Below, one piece after another: positions 35,384-46,724 of a DNA stretch of 64,000 nucleotides; the stretch's first letter is position 1; each line of letters begins with the position of its first letter. The notes under the pieces were generated by a model. That model saw only the letters and a program-made list of their open reading frames with translations, had not been told where the DNA came from and made no database searches. The translations under genes were made by a program, and so were the position numbers. This stretch comes from Aquanectria penicillioides (Eukaryota > Ascomycota > Sordariomycetes > Hypocreales > Nectriaceae): positions 2,232,001 to 2,296,000 of the forward strand of contig PYIU01000003.1 of NCBI GenBank assembly GCA_003415625.1, written 5' to 3'.

Positions 35384-36364
35384 TCACAAACACTTCTTGC
35401 CAACCAGGGCCGATCTCTTTCCAAAGCGAGGGACTTCTTTTCGAGAAAATAGAGTATCGCCGTTGACAATCATACTGTGGTCTGCAATCTCCACTTGGTT
35501 GGTATGCTCCCCCTTACCCTCGACTCCCATAAAGCGCCGCATTGTCGATTCCCAAAGTCTAAACCGCTCCTTTCCATGAACATCACGCTCTACCAGCAGT
35601 TTGACTTCTTTCTGTTTGCGCATCTTCGATGCCCGGACCAATCGTCGGAGAGCGTCCTCGCCTTGTTGGGCTGTTCTCGCAGCTTCCTCGCGAATTCTTT
35701 TCGAGTCTCGAACGTTGGCGTCGTCTTGTGGCGTGAATTTATATGTATGTTTGCTGGGGAAATCAGGAAACGATGATGGAATATATTCCTTTCCGTCCTT
35801 GTCCGGCTGTCCGCTGAGCTCTTCGCCAAGAAGAGGTAGTGTTGTGTACGCGTCCTCATCCTCCAGTTGGGTATCTGCGTATGTTGACCTCAGGTTTTGC
35901 TTTGGTATTGGGTGTTTCAGGTGAGGTTTCAAGGATGATAAGCGAACATTATGTTTCCGCAGCATGTGTTCGAAGTCAGTCGGGATCGGGTGTTCGCGGC
36001 GTGCGGCAAGGGCGACCGTCTTGGCCTCCCTGATCAAAGACTCAATATCTATGATGTCGAGACAATCAGCGATTTAGTAGTGGCATGTAATGGTGGGCAT
36101 AAGCTTACATGTTTCCACCATCTCCGTGAAGGTTTCCAGCGCCTCAGGCGTTACTGAATCAAACCCATCGTGCTTCAGGACCATAGCAATCGACCGCTGA
36201 ATGCCTGATCTAGCTTGGAAGTGGTTTGTGAGAGCAGACGCCTTGGCAATCATCCCATCACCCTCTAGCTCAAGCTTCTCATTTGTTGCAAGGTCAACTT
36301 TTGTGCGCTTCGGTATTGGTTGTTGCTCCTCGTCGCTCGGAGAAAGACTCCGTTTCGGGGTCAT
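35384..36364 (-). CDS. TAF8: TFIID subunit TAF8
   Basis: Exons 36364-36109 and 36048-35384 sum to 307 codons (306 aa). After a polar basic N-terminus (MTPKRSLSPSDEE) a bromodomain-associated histone fold covers roughly residues 45-130, spanning the intron: SGIQRSIAMVLKHDGFDSVTP, TFTEMVETYIESLIREA and EHPIPTDFEHMLRKHNV. The TAF8 C-terminal signature IPSSFPDFPSKHTYKFTP follows, then a long basic helix. TAF8 pairs with TAF10 and recruits TAF2 in TFIID during RNA polymerase II pre-initiation. The intron has a GTAAGC donor and ATAG acceptor, with phase fitting exactly. The next feature upstream is the copia element about 1 kb away. Confidence 0.93.
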
Positions 36365-37351
36365 GGCGCCGCGACCTTCTATAATACTCCGTAGAATCGA
36401 GAATACACTATACGGAGCTCTTGTGTGATAGCGAATTATTATGTTCGTGGTGGTTTGGTGTTGAATGAGTTTGGCGCCTCGTTGTTTGTAATGTTGGAGG
36501 ATGACGCCAAATGAAGATGTATGTAGCACGTGCTGAGTTGCCATGCACTGCTCGGGTGAGGTTCGGTTAATTGACGTAGCCATCTCATTCTACAACGTCC
36601 CCTCTTTGGTGGAAGCGTTATAGTTGTACCATATTCGCTTGCTTGTTATTTGCTTCCAATAACCTGCTGGCTTATATTATATTATTCGGCTTATTTTACT
36701 ATCCCTATCTGGTTCGTCAAGGTCTCTATTCAAGCTATTCTGCGGTCCAGTCGAGTTGCGCTTTTCGAGGTGCCCATATGGAATGCTCACCCCTTGTGGA
36801 TGTTGAGTTCCTTGCTCTGTGAGAACTGGACTTCCAACTCCGAGAGCCCACTGAATTTTTCTTACTGTATGCGGGGAAGGAAACCCGAGGATTGAATAGA
36901 ATAATGGAACATACACCTTGCTCAGGAGTTGGAGCTGCTGCACATGCCGAGAAATGCGGAGGTGGGGGGAAATGAAGAGATTGAATAGTAACTAAACGGC
37001 CGAGAAATACAGCAAAGGGTCAGGTCGCCCAAGCAAACAGTCAAGTGGTGTGGGTGTGCCTTGGTGAAGCGGAACGGCTGAAAAAAAAAAAAAAAAAAGG
37101 CCAAAAGTAACACGATTCGGGTGACCTGACCAGACACAAACAGACTTGGTGTTGAGACCAACTGGCTTTTTGCTGCGACCGAATCAGGGTTGTAAACCCG
37201 TCCCTACCACACATATTTGAGAAAGAAAAAGACCGACTAATACCAGTACATATACCCACACTGTACTATTCATTACCGGATCATTCCAGACGCTCGTGTT
37301 ATACCATGCCCTTATTTTGGGTGCCGACATTCTTGGCAGTGTGGTCATAAT
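36365..37351. promoter_or_regulatory. TAF8 upstream region up to the copia insertion
   Basis: About 990 bp of normal-composition DNA carrying the TAF8 promoter. An A18 run lies at about 37081-37098. The retrotransposon target duplication starts at 37347. Small ORFs here are not supported. Confidence 0.45.
37347..37351. other. Target-site duplication, left copy
   Basis: ATAAT directly before the left LTR, identical to 42858-42862 directly after the right LTR. Five bases is the usual duplication length for LTR retrotransposons. Confidence 0.92.
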
Positions 37352-37610
37352 TGTTGACGGATATAGCGGCCGGGCGAAGGTGGTCGCCGCTACAGACATA
37401 GCGGCCGGCCACAAGCCGACCTCGGGGGCCTTGTGGGCCTAGGTCTTGAGGCCACGTATCCTTATAAGGGAATCCCTGCACTGTAAATAGGTGACTGCAT
37501 TCTGCGATTACTATCTAGCTGCTCCTTATGAATCCTAATTGATTTGGACTGACTTATTGCGTATGTTGCCTGCTGTAACTGTCTTTGCGTGTGCCTATAT
37601 ATTGTTTATA
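37352..37610 (+). repeat. 5' LTR of the copia element
   Basis: 259 bp, begins TGTTGACGG, ends TTTATA (the right LTR ends TTTACA). The outer half is GC-rich and close to the presumed ancestor. The inner half carries many T or A where the right LTR has C or G. Confidence 0.93.
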
Positions 37611-37621
37611 GGTTATAAGCC
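37611..37621 (+). other. Primer-binding site, initiator-Met half-tRNA type
   Basis: GGTTATAAGCC follows the 5' LTR immediately. Allowing one G-to-A change it matches GGTTATGAGCC, the complement of the anticodon loop region of initiator tRNA-Met. Drosophila copia and several fungal elements prime from such an internal tRNA fragment rather than from the tRNA 3' end. Confidence 0.7.
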
Positions 37622-40600
37622 TAAAGCTTTAATTTAAGAAGAAATTGCAGCTATTCAAAAGGTTTAGACTAACCTAAAGTTTATCCCTTAAAGTTAGCAC
37701 TTGCAATATTAACTAATTAAGGTCCTAAGACTTAAGCAATAGCTTTAAAGCCAGCCCTAAAGCTAGTCCCTACTATTAAAGCGATTAAATAGACTAATAA
37801 TAAAGAAGATTTTGCTAAAAGAGAAGATAATCTTAAGGATTTTTTACCCTTCCCTAAAAGGTTAATAAAGCCTATTAAAAAGGACCTATAGAAAATTTAG
37901 CTAAATTTAAGCATTATAATGCAATAAATAATAAAGATAATGCAATAGATATAAAAGCTATAGAAGCACTTTAACTAAAAGATTAAAAATAAGTTAAAGA
38001 TTAGGTATAAAATATAGCCTAAAAATAAATTAAAATCTAAAGTAAAAGACAATAAAGATAAAAGCTTTAAGTATTAGGGAAGCTAACTTTTCTATACCTT
38101 AAGGGAGCCCTTAAGAGCTTTAAATAAAATGTTTGGTTTCTTAAGGAATAGAAAGATATTAATAGAGCCTGCCTTAAGCAGAAAGAAGATTATAAACTTA
38201 TAATTAATTAAAATTAAGAATCTTATTGGTCTTAACTTTAAGATAAAGGGAGATAATATACTTAAGGGATTAAAGAATTAGGCTGCCTAAAAGAGATATC
38301 TCTTCTATACTATAACTGCTATTAGGTAGTATAAAGAGATTAGGATCTTACATTTAGAAGAAATGCACTTAATTGCTGCTATAAAAATAGCAGTTTTATA
38401 GAAACTAAAGCTATTATTATCTTTAGCAAAGACTAATATAAAGGCTATTAAGCTATTAATAAAAAGGTATAATAATATAAAGTTTTAGTAAAGCCTAGCC
38501 AACCTTTATTAAGAATTAAAGTCCCTAACTCTAAAGAAACTATAAGGGGTCTAAAGTTATATTAATAATTTCTACTGTATTGTAAATAGCATTATTAAAG
38601 CTAGTAGTAAGCTCCTTAAGTATTAGGAAAAGATAAGGTTTATAGATAGCATTAAAAAGGTCTTTCTTAAGTGGAATGCACTTTAATGCAACTATAAGTA
38701 AAAGGGGAAATATTAATCTATCTATAAGATATAAGAAGACCTTATTGATAAAGCTAAAAGTCTATAGACTTCCTAAAAGAAGAGTAAAGACTTTAGCGGT
38801 AAGAAAGGCATATAGATAAGTGCCTAATTAAATAAAAAGGATAATTATAAAAAAGATTTTAAAAGCAGTAAATGCTTTAATTATAACTAGAAAGGTTATA
38901 TTGCAAAGAACTGCTTGTCTCTATAGAAGGAGAGTAAAGGCAGTAAGAATAGAAGGTTAAAGAAAAAAGATAATAGTAATAAAATTGCTAAAAAGACCGA
39001 AAAGACTGCTCTATATACAAAATTAAGTAAGTAAAGTGCTAAAAACGCAAAGGAAGCCGAAAATAACTCTAATAATAATAATAATACCGTTTTTATATAC
39101 TATAAAGGCTTAAAGGCAAGGAAGTTCTTTAGTAATGCTTTTATAAGGTTATTAGTAAAAAAGGCAGCTATAGCAATAATTTCTAGCCTATTAGAATGGC
39201 AGTTATATAGTTCCCTTAATATTAATAATAATGCTATACTAAAGGCTAAAGGAAATAGTAACTTTATTACTATCTTAATGTCTATAGAATTAGGCCTTAC
39301 TAACCAAAAAGACTGCTAGCTTTAGGACTTAAGAGCCAATATATATATTATTAATAACTCTAAATAGTTTAAAGAAAATAAGTGGTATAAACTTAATAAA
39401 ATAATGCCAATTCTTATAGGTAGAGGCACTATATACCCTATAGCTATAGGAATAGCAATAATTATACTATTTATAAAGGGAGAGAGAATAAGAACTATAA
39501 TACTTAAAGATATAGTCTTTATTAAAGATTTCCTACTAAATGTAATCTTTAATAAAAAAGTCTATCTTTTTAGCAATTATATAATTAAAAATAAGATTTT
39601 TAATAGTAATAGTAAGATCTTTATAACCCTTAATGTCCCTAACTAAAGGTTTCTACTTAAAGTAATAGAAAGTACAATAAGCTATTACTCTACTCTTAAG
39701 ATAATACTAATATAAATAGAATAGTTTAAGGCAAGGATATAGCACTAAAGACTTATTTATATAGATTAAAAAGCCCTTAACTATACCTTTAAGGTTACAA
39801 AAGGTAGGCTTAATAATTATAAGCCGCTTAATATACCCTATAAAGACTGCAAGCTTGCTAAAAGTATAAGGTTTTTGCTAAAGATACTATAAGAAAGAGT
39901 AGATTGCATACTTAACCTCCTTTATACAGACCTTATAGAGCTAAGTCTATATATATATAATAGGAAGAGGTATCTTAAGCTTATAACTAATAATAAGAGC
40001 CATTACTTCTATAGCAATTTGCTTAAGAAGAAAAGCAATACTACTACCTTAATAGAAGAAGATCTTTTAATATTTAGAACTATTATAGCCTATAGTCCGC
40101 TCTAGAAGATACAGTTTAATAGCGGCTATAAATTTATTAATAGAAAGGTTAATAAACTCCTCTTAAAGATAGGGATCCCTATAATTATTACACTACCGTA
40201 CGGCCATAAATAGAACGGCTTCACCAAATGGGCAAACCGTACAATCCAAAAGAAGGCAAAAAGCATAATAATAGCAATAAATATCCCTTTTAGGCTATAG
40301 AAAGAGATTATCCTTACAATTATATATATTGCTAACATTATAGCAATAAGGTTATTAAACTAAAAGACCCTTTATAAGGTTTACTTTATGGATTTAATCC
40401 TAAAAAAGGAATATATACTAAGCATTAAGCATCTATAGATTTTAAGGTTAAAGGCATTCATTTATATTAAATAGAAAAAGTGCAATAGATTTAAGAAAAT
40501 ACTGCCTTATAGTTAGAAAGGAATCCTTATAGGATTTTAAGGAATTAAGGTATATAGGATTTAAAACCCTAAGATAAAGAAAGTTATTGTAATAATGCAT

Positions 40601-42590
40601 ATAGTGTTTTATAAGCCTATTCTACTGCCTATAGCAAAAGGTAAAGAGATTATTTAATTATAGCTAAAGGAAGCATTTAATAACTCTAAAAGATACTTTA
40701 TAATGCCGGTAATAGCTATAAAGAAGTAGATTCTAGCTGCCTGCATTAATGCCAACCTAGCTATAGTCTATAATGCCCTTAACTAGCTAAATGCCAACCT
40801 TTAGAGGGAGGCATTCTTTAAGAAGATTTATGCCTTTATTAATAAAGGCATATTTAAATTTATCTTAAAAAAGGAGTTACTAAAGGGCAAAAGACTACTT
40901 ATAGTAAAATAGGTAAATTAATACAAAAGAGATAAGAATAGTATAATAGTTATATATAAAGCTTAACTTATAGCATATAGCTTTATGCAAAAGAAAGGCA
41001 TTAATTACTAAAAGACCTTTTTCTTAACTATAAAAGCTAACTTCTAGAGGATGCTACTTGCTTATACTATATAGATCGAGAAGAAGCTATTATAGAATAA
41101 TATAATTATAGCATACCTAAATGGAGAGCTAAAAGAAGATATCTATATTATAACCTTCCCTTTACTTAATAAGTTCTTTAAGGATCTAAAGTATAAACAC
41201 TTAGCTAAAAAAGTAGGCTATAAATAAGGCATTAAGTACATTATATAGTTGCTTATAGCCCTATACGGCCTTAAGTAAAGTGCCTAATAGTAGCAAAAGA
41301 AACTAAGGAAAATACTTAATAAGTTAGGCCTTAAGAGGCTATAGAGCAATACTGCAGTCTATATAGACCGAGCAAAAGAGATTATTACAGCTATATATAT
41401 AGATAATATGCTTATAGTTACTAATAACAATAAGGATGCAAATACCTTTATTAATAAACTTATATAGAAAGTAGAGATAAAGTCACTTAGATTTCCTAAG
41501 CTCTTTTTAGGTATAGCTATTATAGCAGAAAAAGATAGATTACTTATACTATTATAAAGAGACTATACAATAAGCATCTTTAAGCAATTTAAATACCCTA
41601 ACTATAAAGCTATAAATATACTAATAGAAATAGAAACCTATTATTTAATTAAGGCAATTAATATCTCTAGCATAAAGGCTATTAGTAAAGAATATATATT
41701 AATAATAGGAAAAATTAACTATTTCTTATAGTAAAGCTAGCCTAACCTAGCCTTTATATATAGTCTTTAGGCATACTTTTTAAATAGTTTAAGCAAGCAA
41801 TAACTTAAGGCTATAAGAAGGATACTGCAATATATTAAAGGGAGCCTTAATTACTCTATTTATTATTACTGCCTTAAAGAAAAGTTATATAGCAATCCAT
41901 TTAGTCTTTATAGCTACTATAACTTTAATTATGCTAGCTGCCTAAAAATAGTACAATTAACTAAAGGATATATATTCCTTATAAATAAGGGCCTAATTAT
42001 ATAGTCTAGTAAGCATTAAAAGACTATAGTAAAGTCCTTAATAAAAGCTAAATACTATATATTAATAAAGGCAGTATTATAAATTATATAAATAAAGAGC
42101 TTTATAGAGAAATTTAATAGCCTACTAACTGCTTTAATAGTAATCTTTATAGATAACTAAAGTATTATAAAGCTAATATATAACCCTAAATTCTATACCT
42201 ATATAAAGTATATTTAAGTACAGTATTACTTTATAAAAGAGGCCATTAAGAATAGTATAGTTAAACTATAATATATCCCTTTTGCTAAAAATATTGCTAA
42301 TATACTTATAAAGCTATTAGCAGGCCTATTGCATTGCTTTTTTATTAATGCCTTAAGATTAAGGCTAGAATTAAAGGAGGTACTATACTAAAAACACTAA
42401 AGTAAATGCAAATAGCGCCTATAAGAGCTTATAGCAATGCCCTTAGCTGCAATAAGGAAGTCCTGCTTAAGCAGATAATTGCCCTAGCAATAAAAAAAGA
42501 ATAACTCTATAATCATATAAGGAATATATATATAAGGAAGGTTGGGATAGCCTTACAATAGCACCTAGGGACAAGCCCTCGGTCGGGCTT
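37622..42590 (+). pseudogene. Dead gag-pol of the copia element
   Basis: Remnants that can be read: a gag zinc knuckle at 38873-38914, in which the first and last Cys of CCHC remain while the second Cys and the His both read Tyr, with a TAG stop inside; an integrase patch at 40193-40270 with PYGHK, NGFTKWANRTI and KKAK, corresponding to the copia integrase PY...QNG...ANRTI segment; the RT active site at 41396-41410 reading YIDNM where copia elements have YVDDM; and an RNase H remnant near 42047-42075 (AKYYILIKAV, cf. AEYxALSEA). Each change fits C-to-T or G-to-A. No ORF of useful length remains. Confidence 0.85.
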
Positions 42591-42591
42591 G
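42572..42591 (+). other. Perfect hairpin abutting the polypurine tract
   Basis: CAAGCCC (42572-42578) and GGGCTTG (42585-42591) are perfect inverted copies around a 6-base loop, immediately before the purine run that primes plus-strand synthesis. Confidence 0.6.
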
Positions 42592-42598
42592 GAGGGAG
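42591..42598 (+). other. Polypurine tract
   Basis: GGAGGGAG lies directly upstream of the 3' LTR, the expected place for the plus-strand primer of an LTR retrotransposon. Confidence 0.8.
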
Positions 42599-42857
42599 TG
42601 TTGATAGATATAGCGGCTGGGCGAAGGTGGTCGCTGCTATAGATATAGCGGCCGGCCACAAGCCGACCTTGGGGGCCTTGTGGGCCTAGGTCTTGAGGCC
42701 ATGTATCCTCATAAGGGAATCCCTGCACTGTAAATAGGTGACTGCATTCTGCGACCACTATCTAGCTGCTCCTTATGAATCCCAATTGATCTGGACCGAC
42801 CCGTTGCGCATGTTGCCCGCTGTGACCGTCCCTGCGCGTGCCTGTATATTGTTTACA
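42599..42857 (+). repeat. 3' LTR of the copia element
   Basis: 259 bp, begins TGTTGATAG, ends TTTACA. Its first half (next to the internal region) has T or A at sites where the left LTR keeps C or G; its outer half is GC-rich and unmutated. Confidence 0.93.
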
Positions 42858-42862
42858 ATAAT
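42858..42862. other. Target-site duplication, right copy
   Basis: ATAAT, identical to the left copy at 37347-37351. Confidence 0.92.
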
Positions 42863-43646
42863 GTTGGCGTATGGTATAGGGTACGTGAAATGCACGGGCC
42901 TAGCCTCTCGTTAGCTCATCCCTCCCAACCATTGTGCAATATATACACTATTTGCGAAGCAAATTCTCGCCCATGATGAGATGTTGATGAACAGTTGAAT
43001 TGTTTGAATCATCACGTACCGCTTGCTGTGTTACACACGTTGAAAACGACCATTACCGAGGCCACACCGTCGGAAGTCCATGAATGAATATGCATATAGT
43101 GGCTGGTGAAGAAGCACTGCTCCAGTTTGTCGCCATTCCACTCACGACTAGCCTGTCGTCCAATTTATGCCTGAAACTATTCTCTCCCCGTGCCCCGGAT
43201 GACTCTCGTCAACCCACGCCCTCTGTCCTCTTTGCTCCTTCTGGCCCCCGCTTCGTCCCGGCCCACTCCCAACGCGTTCATTTTCCCAACCTCTGTGAAG
43301 TGAGACTCCTTATTTACCCCTTGTCCCCTCACCCCTCCCCCATCCTCGTAAACCATCAACTGTCCTGCGAGCTCCAGCGTCGCACTAAACGTAGATTACT
43401 TGCCAACCGAACCTTTATGGTTGGTTTCGCTGCGCAATACCCTGTCTACCCTACACGCCCGCGCACTGCAGACTCTGATCTGCATCTCGATACAAACTTT
43501 GCTCAAACACTGTTCTCACCGAAACTCATACTCGACACAAGAGGAATTTCCCCGGTTCGAGTCTATTAACATCTCCTCACCAGAGTATTAGGATGATATT
43601 CTAACCCTAGCGACCTGTTTCTTTCTCATTTTTATCCCTTCTCACC
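42863..43646. promoter_or_regulatory. Upstream region of the AlkB fusion gene
   Basis: About 780 bp from the copia element to the next start codon. The last 450 bp is pyrimidine-rich (CCCTCTGTCCTC-like tracts), as in many ascomycete promoters and 5' UTRs. The open frame at 43084-43569 has no recognised features. Confidence 0.45.
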
Positions 43647-46330
43647 ATGTTTCCGTTCGACCACGCCGCTCTTCCTCAACTCACAACCCGTAAGGCCCTC
43701 ATCGGCATTGACTTCCAGAATGATTTCACCGCACATGATGGGGCACTTCCAGTCCAGGAGCCGGAGGATTTCGTCGACCGTGCCGCAAGACTGGCCACTG
43801 CATTCAGAGAAGTCGGAGATGTCGTCTGGGTCCAGTCCCAGTTTGAAAAGCCCCGGCCGGCAGACAGTGAATTGATCGTTACGACAAATAGTGGTCCACT
43901 GAAAGTTCGACCGTCATCTCGGCTTAAAATTCCAATCGAAGCTCTTGAGCTGGCTGAGCCCCCAGACCCAGAAGCGTTCTTAAGTTTCGAAGAGCCTATT
44001 TGTGTCAAGCCAAAGACAGCAGGTTGCAGCATCGCACCAGCCATCGAGCTGGCATCTCAGAAGGCTGATTTAAAGCTCACGAAGACACATTACTCAGCCT
44101 TCCAAGCCACGCAGTTGCTGCGCATTCTCCGTGCCAAGATGGTGATGGAAGTCTTTATCTGTGGGACACTCACCAACGTAGGCGTTTATGCAACTGCACT
44201 TGATGCCGCAGGCCATGGCATGGCCATTACTGTCGTACATGACTGCTGTGGGTTTCGCAGTGAGTCCAGACAAGCCAAGGCAATTAACAACCTCATTGAG
44301 CTCACGGGCTGCGAGATTGCGTCATATGAGGAGGTCATGGAAGCCATCCAGCCCAAGTCGAAGGGGCCCAAGGGCCACATATCATCGAAGCGCCTAGAAC
44401 CGCCGGGAAGCGCAAGCGCAGATGAGGACACCCGCCGTAAGAGCCTGACGCCTGAAATCGTCAAGGATATGACAGGGCTTCGGCTGGCCTCGGATTCACC
44501 CAGCCCCGCCAATCGAACTCAGCCTCAAACAAGGGCGCCAGCGACAAGCCCAGCCGAACGCCTTGAGTCAACAACCACCGAGTCACAATCGAAGATCAGG
44601 GAAAGTGATGGTATTAAGACATCAGGCACAGAGGAAGTGTCGCAGAGGACGGATGCGGGTGATGTTATTGCCCTTAAAGATGACCCGGCTCGCAACCCCA
44701 AGAGCAATGACGAGCATCACTCACCATCACTTCGGCATCTGAGCGAAGAGAGGCCGCCAACAACCCATCCAACATCAAAACCGGCATCAGACTCATTATC
44801 GAAGAGGAAAGAAGACATGGAAGAGGCCGGAAGTGAACTTGTGAACTATGAAGACCATTTTCTGCAAAAGGGCCTTTGCGAGGGTGATACAGATATCATC
44901 CAGGGCCTCCTACCAAACCCCATTGGCATGTTCGAGAAGCTACGTGACGAAATCCAGTGGCAGCATATGTCACACCAAGGGGCGAGGTCCCCCGACTGGT
45001 TGCAGTGCAAGGACACGTCGAAGAGGATGGCAGTATGCCAGTCTACCGTCATCCAAGCGACGAATCACCCCCATTGCTGCCGTTCTCCCCAACTGTCCTG
45101 GCAATCAAGGCTGAAACCGAGAAACACCTCGGCCATCCACTGAACCACGTTCTGATCCAGTTCTACCGAAATGGCAGCGATTACATTTCAGAGCATAGCG
45201 ATAAGACTTTGGACATCGTGCTAGGCTCATACATTGCCAATGTTAGCCTTGGCGCTGAGCGAACTATGGTATTCAGGACTAAGAGACTGGATAAGGACCC
45301 CTCACAAACCAGTCCGTCTCCAACTGCATCGAAGCGCCAGATCCAGCGCATCCGACTACCACACAACTCTCTTTGCCGCCTAGGGCTGGAGAGTAATATG
45401 AAATGGCTTCATGCCATCCGTCAGGACAGGCGTGCCGAGAGAGATAAATCTGCTGCCGAGTTGAATTTTAATGGCAGTCGTATTTCTCTAACCTTCCGCC
45501 AGATTGGAACATTTCTCGACCGTGAAGAGGCTCTGATCTGGGGTCAAGGGGCTGTCGGCAAGACGCGTAAGGATGCTCATCCTGTTGTAAATGGCCAAAC
45601 TCCCGAGGCCAACGAGATGCTCAAAGCCTTTGGAACGGAGAATCATGCAACTGAATTTGACTGGGATGCAAATTACGGCAAAGGATTCAATGTGTTGCAT
45701 ATGAGCAATGCCCCTCGTCTGTTTCCTTCCGAAGATCCCCTTATTCTTAATCGCATTATACTCATGCTTGCTGAGTGCGGTGTCAACTACATCAAAGACA
45801 ATTTCTGCCCATCTGATGTTTCTAAACCGGCTTCCTCCACAGGGCTAGAAACTGTCGTCAAATTCATTGACAAGGACAAATCGGAAGTTTACGGCGATCT
45901 TGCCGTCGTGCTCTATCTTGACGCACGCTATGGTAGTGGCAAGCCCGGCGCCGCTCCACGAAGTTCGTCAGAACTCGCAGTCCACTTCACCCGGTTCCAA
46001 CAGGCCCTTGGCTTCGTTGACAGATGGCGTAAACTTGCCGACCATGAAAGTGACGAGAATCAGACCCTTGCGTCTCTCAGTCGAGAATTCGATATCTGGG
46101 ATGGCTTCGCCGCTGAAAATGAAGCGAGCTTCTTAATGGGCTCGAAACTGTCCCTGGCAGACTTTGTTTTGTGGCCAGTTTTGTTTGATATGGTCAAGAG
46201 GAAGGGCGCCAAGGTTTTAGATGGCTATGTGAACCTGAAGAGATATTACAATGCGGTAGCACAGCTGCCGAGCGCGAGTAAGTTGGCAGGCATGGAGAGA
46301 GACTCCCGATCGAAGAGAGATGTAGAATAG
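43647..46330 (+). CDS. Isochorismatase-like / AlkB dioxygenase / GST-like three-domain protein (one frame break)
   Basis: An intronless gene; about 894 aa if one base is added in the G run at 44979-44982. Residues about 15-225: isochorismatase-like cysteine hydrolase with Asp22 (GIDFQND), Lys in KTHYSAF and Cys about 172 (FICGTLTNVGVYATALDA). Residues about 230-395: disordered Ser/Pro/Glu linker. Residues about 395-640: AlkB-type Fe(II)/2-oxoglutarate dioxygenase with GEVPRLVAVQG, HxD in EHSDKT (about 517-519), a distal His in MKWLHAIR and the Arg pair RISLTFR. Residues about 650-890: a thioredoxin/GST-like region ending in a GST C-terminal helix bundle (LSLADFVLWPVLF). AlkB enzymes remove alkyl groups from nucleic acids; the substrate here is unknown. 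Before the break the frame reads HMSHQG; after it GEVPRL continues in the -1 frame. No intron fits. Confidence 0.85.
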
Positions 46331-46724
46331 TGCTTTCAGGATATGTATTGAATTGGAGATGCCCTTGAGTTGCTCCGCTCTGGATGTGTTCAAGAACACC
46401 CCATGTCGTGTCCAGTTTCGTCATGATGTGTAACCGTATTCCATCACCCCAATCCACTTCCAGGCTGGATTCATGTTTTCATACAACAACCCCAGTACCC
46501 ACATATAATTACACCATCCGTGAGTCTTCTGTATGAGACAACATGTGACCGAGTGATGTCCTCCTGATTTCGCAACAACTGGGGATGATATAAGGAGACC
46601 CATATGCTAGTCCTGTAGTTGTACATGTCTCGAGTTGTTGGATTGTGAAAATGGAATTATCTATATGGTAGGTGAACCGTCGTAGCCACCCGCCGGATTA
46701 CATTGATGGAATAGACTATCTATC
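46331..46724. other. Convergent intergenic region, AlkB fusion / SHMT
   Basis: About 390 bp containing two 3' UTRs. Nothing else recognised. Confidence 0.45.

Larger units (their letters stand above)
37352..42857 (+). mobile_element. RIP-inactivated Ty1/copia LTR retrotransposon
   Basis: A 5,506-bp unit with two 259-bp LTRs, TG...CA ends and a perfect 5-bp target duplication. The internal region is AT-rich and full of stops, but the order gag - integrase - reverse transcriptase - RNase H can still be read on the plus strand. That places it in Ty1/copia, because integrase precedes RT. Stops such as TAG arise where CAG or TGG codons would be expected. All LTR differences are transitions. The element cannot encode protein. 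It is a single insertion into otherwise ordinary DNA between TAF8 and the AlkB fusion gene. Confidence 0.93.
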
